Source: RGIG9115 sp045603225 (lineage in GTDB: Bacteria > Bacillota > Clostridia > UBA1381). From it: a DNA stretch of 7,822 nucleotides. Positions 1-5,991 of the stretch are shown here, piece after piece (the stretch's first letter is position 1; each line of letters begins with the position of its first letter). The notes under the pieces were generated by a model. It was not told the DNA's origin, did not search any database, and saw only the letters and a program-made list of their open reading frames with translations. Location: positions 1 to 7,822 of the forward strand of contig JAZULT010000048.1 of the NCBI GenBank assembly GCA_045603225.1, written 5' to 3'. The position numbers were made by a program, and so were the translations under genes.

Positions 1-125
1 TTCGTAGTTCAATGGCATAAAAGTCAGGAGAAATCCGCAAATTGCGGATTTCAACCAAAATTTTATTGTTTTTGAGAGAATTTTGAAAATATGACTACGC
101 AAATAAGCCATTGAACGGTATGTGC
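1..125 (-). repeat. Structured intergenic repeat, copy 1 (inverted relative to copy 2 at 7606-7741)
   Basis: Bases 7-16 (GTTCAATGGC) and 107-116 (GCCATTGAAC) form a perfect 10-bp inverted repeat that encloses a hairpin at 30-52 (GAAATCCGC, five-base loop, GCGGATTTC). Read on the minus strand, the blocks match those of the right-hand copy in the same order: a 15-base block with 13 identities ending in CCGTTCAA (111-125), the same GAAATCCGC hairpin, then TTTTATGC, TTGAACTA and CGAA. The roughly 50 bases between the first arm and the inner hairpin are AT-rich and poorly conserved. The copy reaches the left edge and may continue outside. No open reading frame fits inside, so it is non-coding. It could be a small repeat of the MITE type, a structured RNA, or a bidirectional terminator. 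Confidence 0.7.
30..52. terminator. Hairpin inside repeat copy 1, possible bidirectional terminator
   Basis: GAAATCCGC (30-38) pairs perfectly with GCGGATTTC (44-52) around a five-base AAATT loop. On the plus strand a T-rich stretch follows only after about nine bases. On the minus strand TCTCCTGACTTTTA follows, which is also an imperfect U-tract. Termination activity is therefore less certain than for the equivalent hairpin at 7681-7709. Confidence 0.4.
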
Positions 126-157
126 ATTTTTTTACATCCCCTTGCATAAAGAAATGA

Positions 158-241
158 ATTTTTAAATCGTTTGGTGTGGTAAAAGATGGAACAATAGACA
201 GACTTACTGCCGTATATGAAATTGAGCCTATGAAGCAATAA
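158..241 (+). pseudogene. Short coding remnant resembling the C-terminal end of a type II binding protein
   Basis: A 27-codon open stretch runs from just after a stop at 155-157 to the TAA at 239-241. It has no plausible start codon with a ribosome binding site. Its middle, KDGTIDRLTAVYEI, resembles the final helix region of family 3 binding proteins and in particular KEDGTLDELAAKYEL in the neighbouring lipoprotein (residues 75-89), with about nine identities. It may be the decayed 3' end of a former binding-protein gene, but the stretch is short and chance similarity is possible. The rest of 126-321 is AT-rich and shows no other gene. Confidence 0.3.
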
Positions 242-321
242 TCTGTTTTGGTCAATATGAACATTTTATATTATTATGTAATATTCTTGATTGTTAAATA
301 GGAAGAATTAAAAAAAGACTA

Positions 322-350
322 TTGACTTTAGTGCGTTAAAGTGTTACAAT
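322..350 (+). promoter_or_regulatory. Sigma-A-type promoter for the ABC transporter operon
   Basis: TTGACT (322-327) and TACAAT (345-350) are separated by exactly 17 bases, each one mismatch from the consensus hexamer. Transcription would start near 357, leaving a leader of about 40 bases before the lipoprotein gene. The leader contains AAAGG (380-385), a ribosome binding site about 12 bases ahead of the ATG at 398. Confidence 0.85.
325..342. promoter_or_regulatory. Palindrome in the promoter spacer, candidate operator
   Basis: ACTTTA-GTGCGT-TAAAGT is a perfect 6+6 inverted repeat that overlaps the end of the -35 box and fills most of the spacer. A dimeric repressor bound here would block RNA polymerase. 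Which regulator binds is not shown. The TrpR-like protein encoded at 2820-3101 in the same operon is one candidate by proximity only. Confidence 0.4.
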
Positions 351-397
351 ATTGTTGTCAAAATAAATTATAAAGTTAAGAAAGGATTTGACAAATT

Positions 398-1231
398 ATG
401 AAGAAATTATTAGCAATTATGTTATCAGCAGCTGCTGTTCTCAGTATGGCAGGATGCGGTAAAACAAATGAAACAGCAGAAAATGCAACAGGGGAAGAAA
501 CTGCTGCTGAAACAGGAAAGCTTGCAATTGCATGTGAGCTTACAAGCGAAGAATACGGTATCGGATTCAGAAAAGGTTCAGATCTTACAGAAACTGTTAA
601 CGGATATATCGCTGAACTTAAAGAAGACGGAACACTTGATGAACTTGCAGCAAAGTACGAACTTACAATAGCAAACCTTGAACCTTCAGAAACAGAAGAA
701 GCTGTTCTTGAAGATGTTGAAGAAATCAAGACAAAAGGTAAGCTTGTTATTGGTATTACAGATTATGAACCGATGAACTTTAAAGATGACAATAACGAAT
801 GGACAGGCTTTGATACAGAATTTGCTCAGGCTGTTTGTGAAAAGCTCGGTGTTGAAGCTGAATTTATCGAAATCGACTGGGATAATAAATTTACAGCTCT
901 TGAATCAAAGGCTATTGACTGTATCTGGAACGGTATGACAATTTCAGAAGTTGTTCTTAAGAACACAAGCTGTTCTGTAGCTTATGTTAAGAACGCACAG
1001 GTTGTTGTTATGAATGCTGATAAGGCTTCTGAATATACAACACCTGAAAGCATGGCAGAACTTTCATTCGCTGTTGAATCAGGTTCAGCAGGTGCTACAG
1101 CTGCGACAGAAAATGCTTATGCTAATGTTGTTGAAGTAGGAACTCAGACTGATGCATTACTTGAGGTTCAGAGTGGTTCATGTGATGCATGTATCATCGA
1201 CCTTACAATGGCTAATGCAATGGTTAAATAA
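398..1231 (+). CDS. Amino-acid ABC transporter substrate-binding lipoprotein, circularly permuted
   Basis: This is a 277-residue secreted lipoprotein that should capture a small polar ligand outside the membrane for the permease and ATPase encoded next. Residues 1-20 are a lipoprotein signal with lipobox SMAGC (Cys20), then an acidic Ser/Thr/Ala-rich linker to about 40. The domain order is unusual. Residues 41-89 (with EEYGIGFRKGSDL and KEDGTLDELAAKYEL) match the C-terminal end of GlnH/HisJ-type proteins. Residues 114-276 match the N-terminal start (GKLVIGITDYEPMNF, TGFDTEFA, IWNGMTIS) through lobe II (AVESGSAG, ACIIDLTMANAMV). A 25-residue acidic linker (90-113) joins them, and the protein stops where the hinge strand would normally follow. 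Almost all of the fold is present. Asp268 is kept, but the usual carboxylate-binding Arg after TITE is replaced by Val (about 186). The reading frame is intact, and the ligand cannot be read from sequence. Confidence 0.93.
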   Translation: MKKLLAIMLSAAAVLSMAGCGKTNETAENATGEETAAETGKLAIACELTSEEYGIGFRKGSDLTETVNGYIAELKEDGTLDELAAKYELTIANLEPSETEEAVLEDVEEIKTKGKLVIGITDYEPMNFKDDNNEWTGFDTEFAQAVCEKLGVEAEFIEIDWDNKFTALESKAIDCIWNGMTISEVVLKNTSCSVAYVKNAQVVVMNADKASEYTTPESMAELSFAVESGSAGATAATENAYANVVEVGTQTDALLEVQSGSCDACIIDLTMANAMVK

Positions 1232-1252
1232 TTAAATAAGATATTTATGTGA

Positions 1253-1284
1253 AAAGGCAGTAGGCAGAAATGCCTGTTGCCTTT
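1253..1284 (+). promoter_or_regulatory. Intergenic RNA hairpin with GAAA tetraloop
   Basis: AAAGGCAGTAGGCA (1253-1266) pairs along its whole length with TGCCTGTTGCCTTT (1271-1284), giving a 14-bp stem with two adjacent G-U pairs, capped by GAAA (GNRA type). It lies between the lipoprotein stop and the permease ribosome binding site (AGAGG, 1295-1299). No separate U-run follows, although the stem itself ends in TTT. The likely role is a 3' stabiliser or partial terminator that makes the lipoprotein message more abundant than the permease/ATPase part, a common arrangement in importer operons. Confidence 0.8.
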
Positions 1285-1305
1285 GATAGTATAAAGAGGT
1301 AAAAA

Positions 1306-2010
1306 ATGTTTTTAGAAGTATCTTTAAAACTTTTTGAAGGCCTTATAGTCACAATGAAGATATTTGCACTTACTCTCGCATTTTCACTTCCGCTTGGTCT
1401 GATAATCTGTTTCGGATCTATGAGTAAGTTCAAGCCTTTGAAGTGGCTGACAAAGACCTTTGTATGGATAATAAGAGGAACTCCTCTTATGCTTCAACTT
1501 ATTGTAATATATTACGGACCCGGCCTCGTCGGGACGTGGGCGCAGAAAACAATAGCGCTCAGCGGTAGTAATTATATTCTTGAAATGCTTTCAACGTGGC
1601 GTGTTTTTGATCGTTTTATTGCGGTTATGATTGCGTTCATAATAAACTATGCGTGCTATTTCTCTGAGATTTACCGTGGTGGAATAGAGTCTATAAGCAG
1701 AGGACAATATGAAGCCGGTCAGGTTCTTGGTCTTACAAAAACTCAGGTTTTCTTTAAAATAGTTCTTCTTCAGGTTATAAAAAGAATTGTTCCGCCTATG
1801 AGCAATGAAATAATTACTCTCGTAAAAGACACATCTCTTGCGAGAATTGTAATGGTGTATGAAATAATATGGAATGCTCAGAAGTTTGTTAAATCAGATG
1901 GTATTATATGGCCTCTTTTCTATACGGCAGTATATTATCTGGTTTTATGCGGTGCGCTTACGCTATTGTCAGGATACATAGAAAAGAAGCTTGACTATTT
2001 CAGAAGCTGA
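1306..2010 (+). CDS. Amino-acid ABC transporter permease (HisM/GlnP family)
   Basis: This 234-residue inner-membrane protein should form the translocation channel of the importer, probably as a homodimer because no second permease gene is present. It has hydrophobic segments at about 10-36, 62-73, 103-120, 166-185 and 203-223. The family signature RGTPLMLQL is at 57-65, and SEIYRGGIESI is at 120-130. The EAA loop that contacts the ATPase is at 136-156 (EAGQVLGLTKTQVFFKIVLLQ split over this span). The external loop between about 72 and 102 is somewhat longer than in typical GlnP proteins. The start is supported by AGAGG six bases upstream. It follows the binding-protein gene after a hairpin and precedes the ATPase gene by 14 bases. 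Confidence 0.93.
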   Translation: MFLEVSLKLFEGLIVTMKIFALTLAFSLPLGLIICFGSMSKFKPLKWLTKTFVWIIRGTPLMLQLIVIYYGPGLVGTWAQKTIALSGSNYILEMLSTWRVFDRFIAVMIAFIINYACYFSEIYRGGIESISRGQYEAGQVLGLTKTQVFFKIVLLQVIKRIVPPMSNEIITLVKDTSLARIVMVYEIIWNAQKFVKSDGIIWPLFYTAVYYLVLCGALTLLSGYIEKKLDYFRS

Positions 2011-2024
2011 GAAGGGGGAAGGTT

Positions 2025-2807
2025 ATGTCTGTATTAGAAGTTAAAAATATGAGCAAAAGCTTCGGAAAGACAAAAGTCCTTAAGGATGTAAGTTTTTCGA
2101 TGGAGCAGGGAGAGGTTCTTGTAATTCTCGGTTCGTCAGGAAGCGGAAAGACTACCCTTTTGAGATGTATTAATTTTTTTGATGCTGATGGCGGAGTCAT
2201 AAAAGTAAACGGAGACGTTATTTTTGACGGTAGCGATAAAAGAAAAAGGAAAGCTTCGGAAATTCGTGAAATGCAGCTTAATTTTGGACTTGTTTTTCAG
2301 TCGTTTAATCTTTTTCCGCAATACAGTGCACTTGGTAATGTAATACTTGCGCCGAAGCTTCTTGCAAGGGAAAGACCTGATTTCAAAGAAAAGAAAAAAG
2401 AAATTTACGCTGAGATTGAAGAAAATGCGAAAAAGATTCTTGATAGAGTCGGACTTTCACAGAAGCTTGACAATTATCCGTGCGAGCTTTCGGGCGGACA
2501 GCAGCAGCGAGTATCAATAGCAAGAGCACTTGCTATAAATCCTAAGGTTTTGTTTTTTGATGAGCCTACGTCTGCGCTTGACCCGGAGCTTACAGGGGAA
2601 ATACTGAAGGTTATTCGTGACCTTGCAAAAAATAAAACGACAATGGTAATTGTTACGCATGAGATTGGGTTTGCGAGAAAAGTTGCAGACAGAATTCTTT
2701 TTATGGATAACGGTGTTGTTGTTGAAGAAGGAACTCCTGAACAGGTTATTGACAACCCTCAGAATGAAAGAACACGAGCATTTCTCAGTAAGCTGAGTGA
2801 GAAGTAG
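2025..2807 (+). CDS. Amino-acid ABC transporter ATP-binding protein (GlnQ/HisP type)
   Basis: This 260-residue cytoplasmic ATPase should power the importer. All nucleotide-binding motifs are intact: Walker A GSSGSGKT (36-43), Q-loop Gln92, signature LSGGQQQR (155-162), Walker B VLFFDE (175-180), D-loop SALD (183-186) and switch His212. The C-terminal EEGTPEQVIDNPQNERTRAFL region is typical of polar amino-acid transporters. It is about 15-20 residues longer than most GlnQ proteins because of a charged stretch near 111-135 in the helical subdomain, which in this family lies close to the permease contact surface. GGGGGAAGG just before the ATG is an exceptionally strong ribosome binding site. Confidence 0.96.
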   Translation: MSVLEVKNMSKSFGKTKVLKDVSFSMEQGEVLVILGSSGSGKTTLLRCINFFDADGGVIKVNGDVIFDGSDKRKRKASEIREMQLNFGLVFQSFNLFPQYSALGNVILAPKLLARERPDFKEKKKEIYAEIEENAKKILDRVGLSQKLDNYPCELSGGQQQRVSIARALAINPKVLFFDEPTSALDPELTGEILKVIRDLAKNKTTMVIVTHEIGFARKVADRILFMDNGVVVEEGTPEQVIDNPQNERTRAFLSKLSEK

Positions 2808-2819
2808 GGGGAGTTTAGA

Positions 2820-3101
2820 ATGAATTTGAAAAGTAAGGAAGCAGATAAGCTCTGCAGAGCAATTCTTTCCCTCGAAACAATGGAACAGTGTTATAATTTT
2901 TTTGAAGACATCTGTACAATCAAGGAGTTTCAGGCAATGTCCCAGAGGCTTGAGGTTGCTCAGCTCCTTAAGGAAAGAAAAACTTTTTCTGAAATCGTGG
3001 AGAAGACAGGTGCTTCAACTGCGACAATATCAAGAGTGAATAAATGTCTCATGTACGGTGCGGGAGGATACGGATATGTTCTTGACAAGCTCGGCAAATG
3101 A
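2820..3101 (+). CDS. yerC: TrpR-like DNA-binding regulator, YerC/YecD family
   Basis: This 93-residue all-helical protein has the layout of the YerC/YecD branch of the Trp repressor superfamily, including FFEDICTIKEFQAMSQRLEVAQLL (split, about 27-50). The helix-turn-helix lies at about 55-77, with TFSEIVEKTGAS as the first part and TATISRVNKCL as the recognition helix. The length is usual for the family, whose ligand is generally unknown; Trp-binding should not be assumed. GGGGGAG lies eight bases before the ATG, and the gene starts 12 bases after the ATPase gene, so it is probably co-transcribed. It could control the operon promoter. Its last 26 bases overlap the next gene. Confidence 0.9.
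   Translation: MNLKSKEADKLCRAILSLETMEQCYNFFEDICTIKEFQAMSQRLEVAQLLKERKTFSEIVEKTGASTATISRVNKCLMYGAGGYGYVLDKLGK
3062..3067 (+). promoter_or_regulatory. Ribosome binding site that decides the membrane protein start
   Basis: GGGAGG sits eight bases before the ATG at 3076 and inside the end of the yerC-like gene. It selects ATG 3076 over the upstream in-frame GTG at 3058, which has no comparable site in front of it. Confidence 0.75.
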
Positions 3102-5133
3102 TGACAAAAAAACAGTACAGAAAGTATTTTCTGAGGAAAATATAATGTGTCTGCTTTTTCTCCCTGTTCTTATATTTATTTATGGAAGGTTGGGAGTTTT
3201 TCTTGAAAATGCATGGGAAATAAAAAATGCAGATATTCCTGTTGCGGCAGGATTGCTGGGATTGTGGGGAATACTTGTTTTATTCCGAAAAAAAATATTT
3301 GAATTTCTCGGGGAGTCGGCGTACGGTTTTTCAGGAAAGGCAATCCTTATTTATATACTTGCGGTTCTGACAATGAATAAATATGCCGAAACCTATGTGA
3401 CACATTACGGTGGCGGACTGTGGTCTGTGATTGGTTCGGGACTTCTTTTAGGTGCAGTTGTCCTGATTTTTATGAAAGGCTGTGAATATGTTTTAAGGGC
3501 CTTGTCCAAAATAAAAATAAGTAAAGGCGATATTATATTTATAGTTTTACTTTACATATTTCTGAATTTTCAGCTTGTTGTATACTGTGGATTCCTGAGA
3601 CATATATTTGTCTGGGATAATGCGGGATATTTTCTTGTAGTTGACTGGTTTAACGACATTTTTCCGACATCGGAATACTTTGAACTTGTATTTAAGTCAA
3701 TTACAGAAAATGACTATAACTATGTCATAATGTTTTTTGCAAGTGTGTTCAGGAAGCTGTTCGGAAATTCAAGGTATGTATATCTTTTATCAATAGTTAA
3801 TATATACCTTGCACCATTTGTTGTAATGCTACATCTTACTGCAAAGCGTTTTCTTAAAACCAACTGGGTTCACACAGTATGTGCATTATTGTTTTTCCCG
3901 TTTCTTATAGCAATCTCAAACATGGGATTTATCGATATCGGAGGTATACTGTTTACATTTGCGGCTATAGTGATATTCCTTAATTCCGACAGAACGGAAA
4001 CTGCGCTTATTGCCGGAATATGTGCGGCACTGAGTGTTATAATGAGAAGATGGTATTCGTTTTTTGCTCTCAGTTTTATAATATCATGTTTTATATATGA
4101 GTTGCCCAGAAAAAAATGCCTTAAATCAATATTTACACTTGCAGGATTTGTATTTGTCCTCATATTCTTCTTTCAGGACTTTGTCACGGGGAAGCTTATG
4201 GCTGACTACAAGGATATGTACAGTGCATATGCTTTCGGGATTAAAGCTGACTATTTCATGGTGGTCAGATGGTTCGGATTGATTGCAATTGCAGTTCTTG
4301 CTGTCTATTCCATGACAAAACAAATCAGAAGTAAAAGCTTTGTCCCTCTTCCGCAGATGTTTCTCGGTATGCAGTGTGTGCTATGTTTTGTTATTTTTAC
4401 GTATGTGCAGACTCATGGGCAACAACATATGGCGATGTATATTTCATCCTTGTGTTATTTGTTTATGATGTTTGTTTCAGATACTATGAAGAGAGGAAAA
4501 CGATTTAAAATAGGAGTTGTTGTACTTTGTATTCTTCAGACAGCAAATACTTTTGTTTTAAGAGTTGACCCGGGTTCGGCATCAGAGCTTGACAGTCATG
4601 CTTTATTCCCTGAGTTCAGCTCCTATCCACCGCGTGACCCGAATGTTGATGAAATTCTCGAAGTTACGGAGTATCTTGATAGGGAAGTTGGGGAAAAAGG
4701 TAATACGGCTTGTATACTTGCATCATCACTTAATCTTAATTATGAAACAATAATGAATGCGGAAATTTCTCTTTCGAAGGATGTTGAGTCCGACATTAAA
4801 CGTTCTGATTATTTTCTGCAGCTTGCGGATGTTGATAAGAGAGACGGATTTTCGGAAAATCTGTACTGGGCGGATTATGTGCTTGTGCCTGATACACCTC
4901 AGACGCATCTGAACCCGGATGAACAGAAGGTTATGGTTGTAACTCACAGAATGATTATGAATGGTGAAGGCTTTGGCGGAGCTTATAAAAAGACCGGTAA
5001 GAAATTCTCTCTTTCGGATGGAATCGAAATATATGTTTACGCGAGAACACGTGATATTACACCTGACGAAAACGATGCGTTGATGCTTGAGATTTTTGGT
5101 GAAGGATGGGATGCAGATGATAATAAAGATTGA
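3076..5133 (+). CDS. Large polytopic membrane protein, probable GT-C-fold glycosyltransferase
   Basis: The 685-residue protein begins with about 12-14 hydrophobic segments (roughly 24-38, 54-70, 88-100, 117-134, 153-172, 235-253, 265-280, 288-303, 309-340, 351-366, 396-411, 428-444, 453-468, 477-491). A soluble C-terminal region follows (about 492-685), likely outside the membrane. The loop after the fifth segment carries VWDNAGYF (Asp181), placed like the acidic catalytic loop of GT-C enzymes, which use lipid-linked sugars. MRRWYSFF (323-330) and THGQQH (446-451) are other candidate functional spots. The exact family, donor and acceptor cannot be named from sequence, and a non-catalytic membrane protein remains possible. 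It overlaps the preceding gene by 26 bases and the following one by 17, suggesting translational coupling. The epimerase homologue next door fits a sugar-related role. Confidence 0.7.
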   Translation: MFLTSSANDDKKTVQKVFSEENIMCLLFLPVLIFIYGRLGVFLENAWEIKNADIPVAAGLLGLWGILVLFRKKIFEFLGESAYGFSGKAILIYILAVLTMNKYAETYVTHYGGGLWSVIGSGLLLGAVVLIFMKGCEYVLRALSKIKISKGDIIFIVLLYIFLNFQLVVYCGFLRHIFVWDNAGYFLVVDWFNDIFPTSEYFELVFKSITENDYNYVIMFFASVFRKLFGNSRYVYLLSIVNIYLAPFVVMLHLTAKRFLKTNWVHTVCALLFFPFLIAISNMGFIDIGGILFTFAAIVIFLNSDRTETALIAGICAALSVIMRRWYSFFALSFIISCFIYELPRKKCLKSIFTLAGFVFVLIFFFQDFVTGKLMADYKDMYSAYAFGIKADYFMVVRWFGLIAIAVLAVYSMTKQIRSKSFVPLPQMFLGMQCVLCFVIFTYVQTHGQQHMAMYISSLCYLFMMFVSDTMKRGKRFKIGVVVLCILQTANTFVLRVDPGSASELDSHALFPEFSSYPPRDPNVDEILEVTEYLDREVGEKGNTACILASSLNLNYETIMNAEISLSKDVESDIKRSDYFLQLADVDKRDGFSENLYWADYVLVPDTPQTHLNPDEQKVMVVTHRMIMNGEGFGGAYKKTGKKFSLSDGIEIYVYARTRDITPDENDALMLEIFGEGWDADDNKD
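5102..5106 (+). promoter_or_regulatory. Ribosome binding site for the epimerase homologue
   Basis: AAGGA lies ten bases before ATG 5117 but only four before ATG 5111, so 5117 is the better start. The in-frame TTG at 5087 has no good site. The element sits within the end of the membrane protein gene. Confidence 0.6.
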
Positions 5134-5977
5134 TAATGGAGTATTAACTGCAGAAATCGATACACTTGGTGCTGAACTTCAAAGTGTGAAAAATACCAGC
5201 GGAACCGAGTTTATATGGAGCGGTGATAAAAATGTGTGGAGCGGACGCTCTCCGCTGTTGTTTCCGATATGCGGTTCGCTGAAAGATGGAAAATACAAAT
5301 ATAACGGTACTGAATATTTTCTTGAAAAACACGGATTTGCAAGAAGAATGGAATTTGAATGTGTGAAAAGCGGAGATGATTTTGCTGAGTTTGAGCTTTG
5401 TCACAATGAAGAACTTAAAAAGAAATATCCGTTTGAATTCAGACTGAGCGTATTATATGAACTTAGAGATGATTCTCTTAACGTGACTTATAAAGTTACA
5501 AATACAGGAGAGAATACAATGTACTTTTCGCTCGGAGCACATGAAGGGTATGCGTGTCCCGGTGGAATAGAAAATTTCAGACTGACATTTGAGGACGATG
5601 AGGACATTACTCTTTACCGTGCTGATGATAATGGTCTGATTATCGACAACGGAAAAGATTTTCCGCTTTCGGATAAGTCATTTATGCTGAAAAGAGATAT
5701 GTTTGTCGACGATGCACTGATTTTTCTTGATCATAAGTCAAGAAAGGTTTATCTCGAAAACATGAATACAGGCAGGAAAATAACCGTAGATTTTGATGGA
5801 TTTGATTATCTTCTTATCTGGACAAAGCCTGACGGTAATTATGTCTGTATCGAACCATGGACAGGTATTCCTGACAGAGCAGACTGCAGTGGAATACTGT
5901 CTGAAAAAACAGGAATTACAGTTCTTGAAAAGGACTGTGATTATATAGTAAAACACAGAGTGAATTTTAAAAGCTGA
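5117..5977 (+). CDS. Aldose 1-epimerase family protein (LacX type)
   Basis: This 286-residue cytoplasmic beta-sandwich protein belongs to the galactose mutarotase superfamily, which interconverts the alpha and beta anomers of aldoses or sugar phosphates. Visible hallmarks are SPLLFPICGSL (45-55), KHGFAR (71-76, candidate catalytic His72), FSLGAHEGYACPGG (137-150, His142 in the usual second-His position) and CIEPWTGIPD (244-253, Glu246 as likely catalytic base). The length and motif order fit the LacX-like branch and not classical GalM. In this branch the natural sugar is usually unknown. Start 5117 is chosen on its ribosome binding site, giving MIIKIDNG. It overlaps the membrane protein gene by 17 bases and lies 14 bases before glyA. 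Confidence 0.9.
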   Translation: MIIKIDNGVLTAEIDTLGAELQSVKNTSGTEFIWSGDKNVWSGRSPLLFPICGSLKDGKYKYNGTEYFLEKHGFARRMEFECVKSGDDFAEFELCHNEELKKKYPFEFRLSVLYELRDDSLNVTYKVTNTGENTMYFSLGAHEGYACPGGIENFRLTFEDDEDITLYRADDNGLIIDNGKDFPLSDKSFMLKRDMFVDDALIFLDHKSRKVYLENMNTGRKITVDFDGFDYLLIWTKPDGNYVCIEPWTGIPDRADCSGILSEKTGITVLEKDCDYIVKHRVNFKS

Positions 5978-5991
5978 AAGGATGAATTAAT

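Noticed and set aside
80..91. AATTTTGAAAAT as a CodY box
   Set aside because: Lacks the central bases and spacing of the CodY consensus, lies far from the promoter and inside the repeat element.
268..284. ATATTA/TAATAT small inverted repeat upstream of the promoter
   Set aside because: Six AT base pairs in an AT-rich spacer are expected by chance.
468..671. Second plus-strand frame within the lipoprotein gene
   Set aside because: Low-complexity Gln/Lys-rich shadow frame; the overlapping frame is clearly the real lipoprotein.
376..729. Minus-strand open frame opposite the lipoprotein gene
   Set aside because: Serine-rich translation is the antisense of a Glu/Ala/Thr-rich gene; no ribosome binding site or known family.
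3058..3075. Upstream GTG start for the membrane protein
   Set aside because: GGGAGG is correctly spaced for ATG 3076 and lies downstream of the GTG.
5087..5116. TTG or first ATG start for the epimerase homologue
   Set aside because: Poor spacing to AAGGA; homologues begin close to the MIIKIDNG sequence at 5117.
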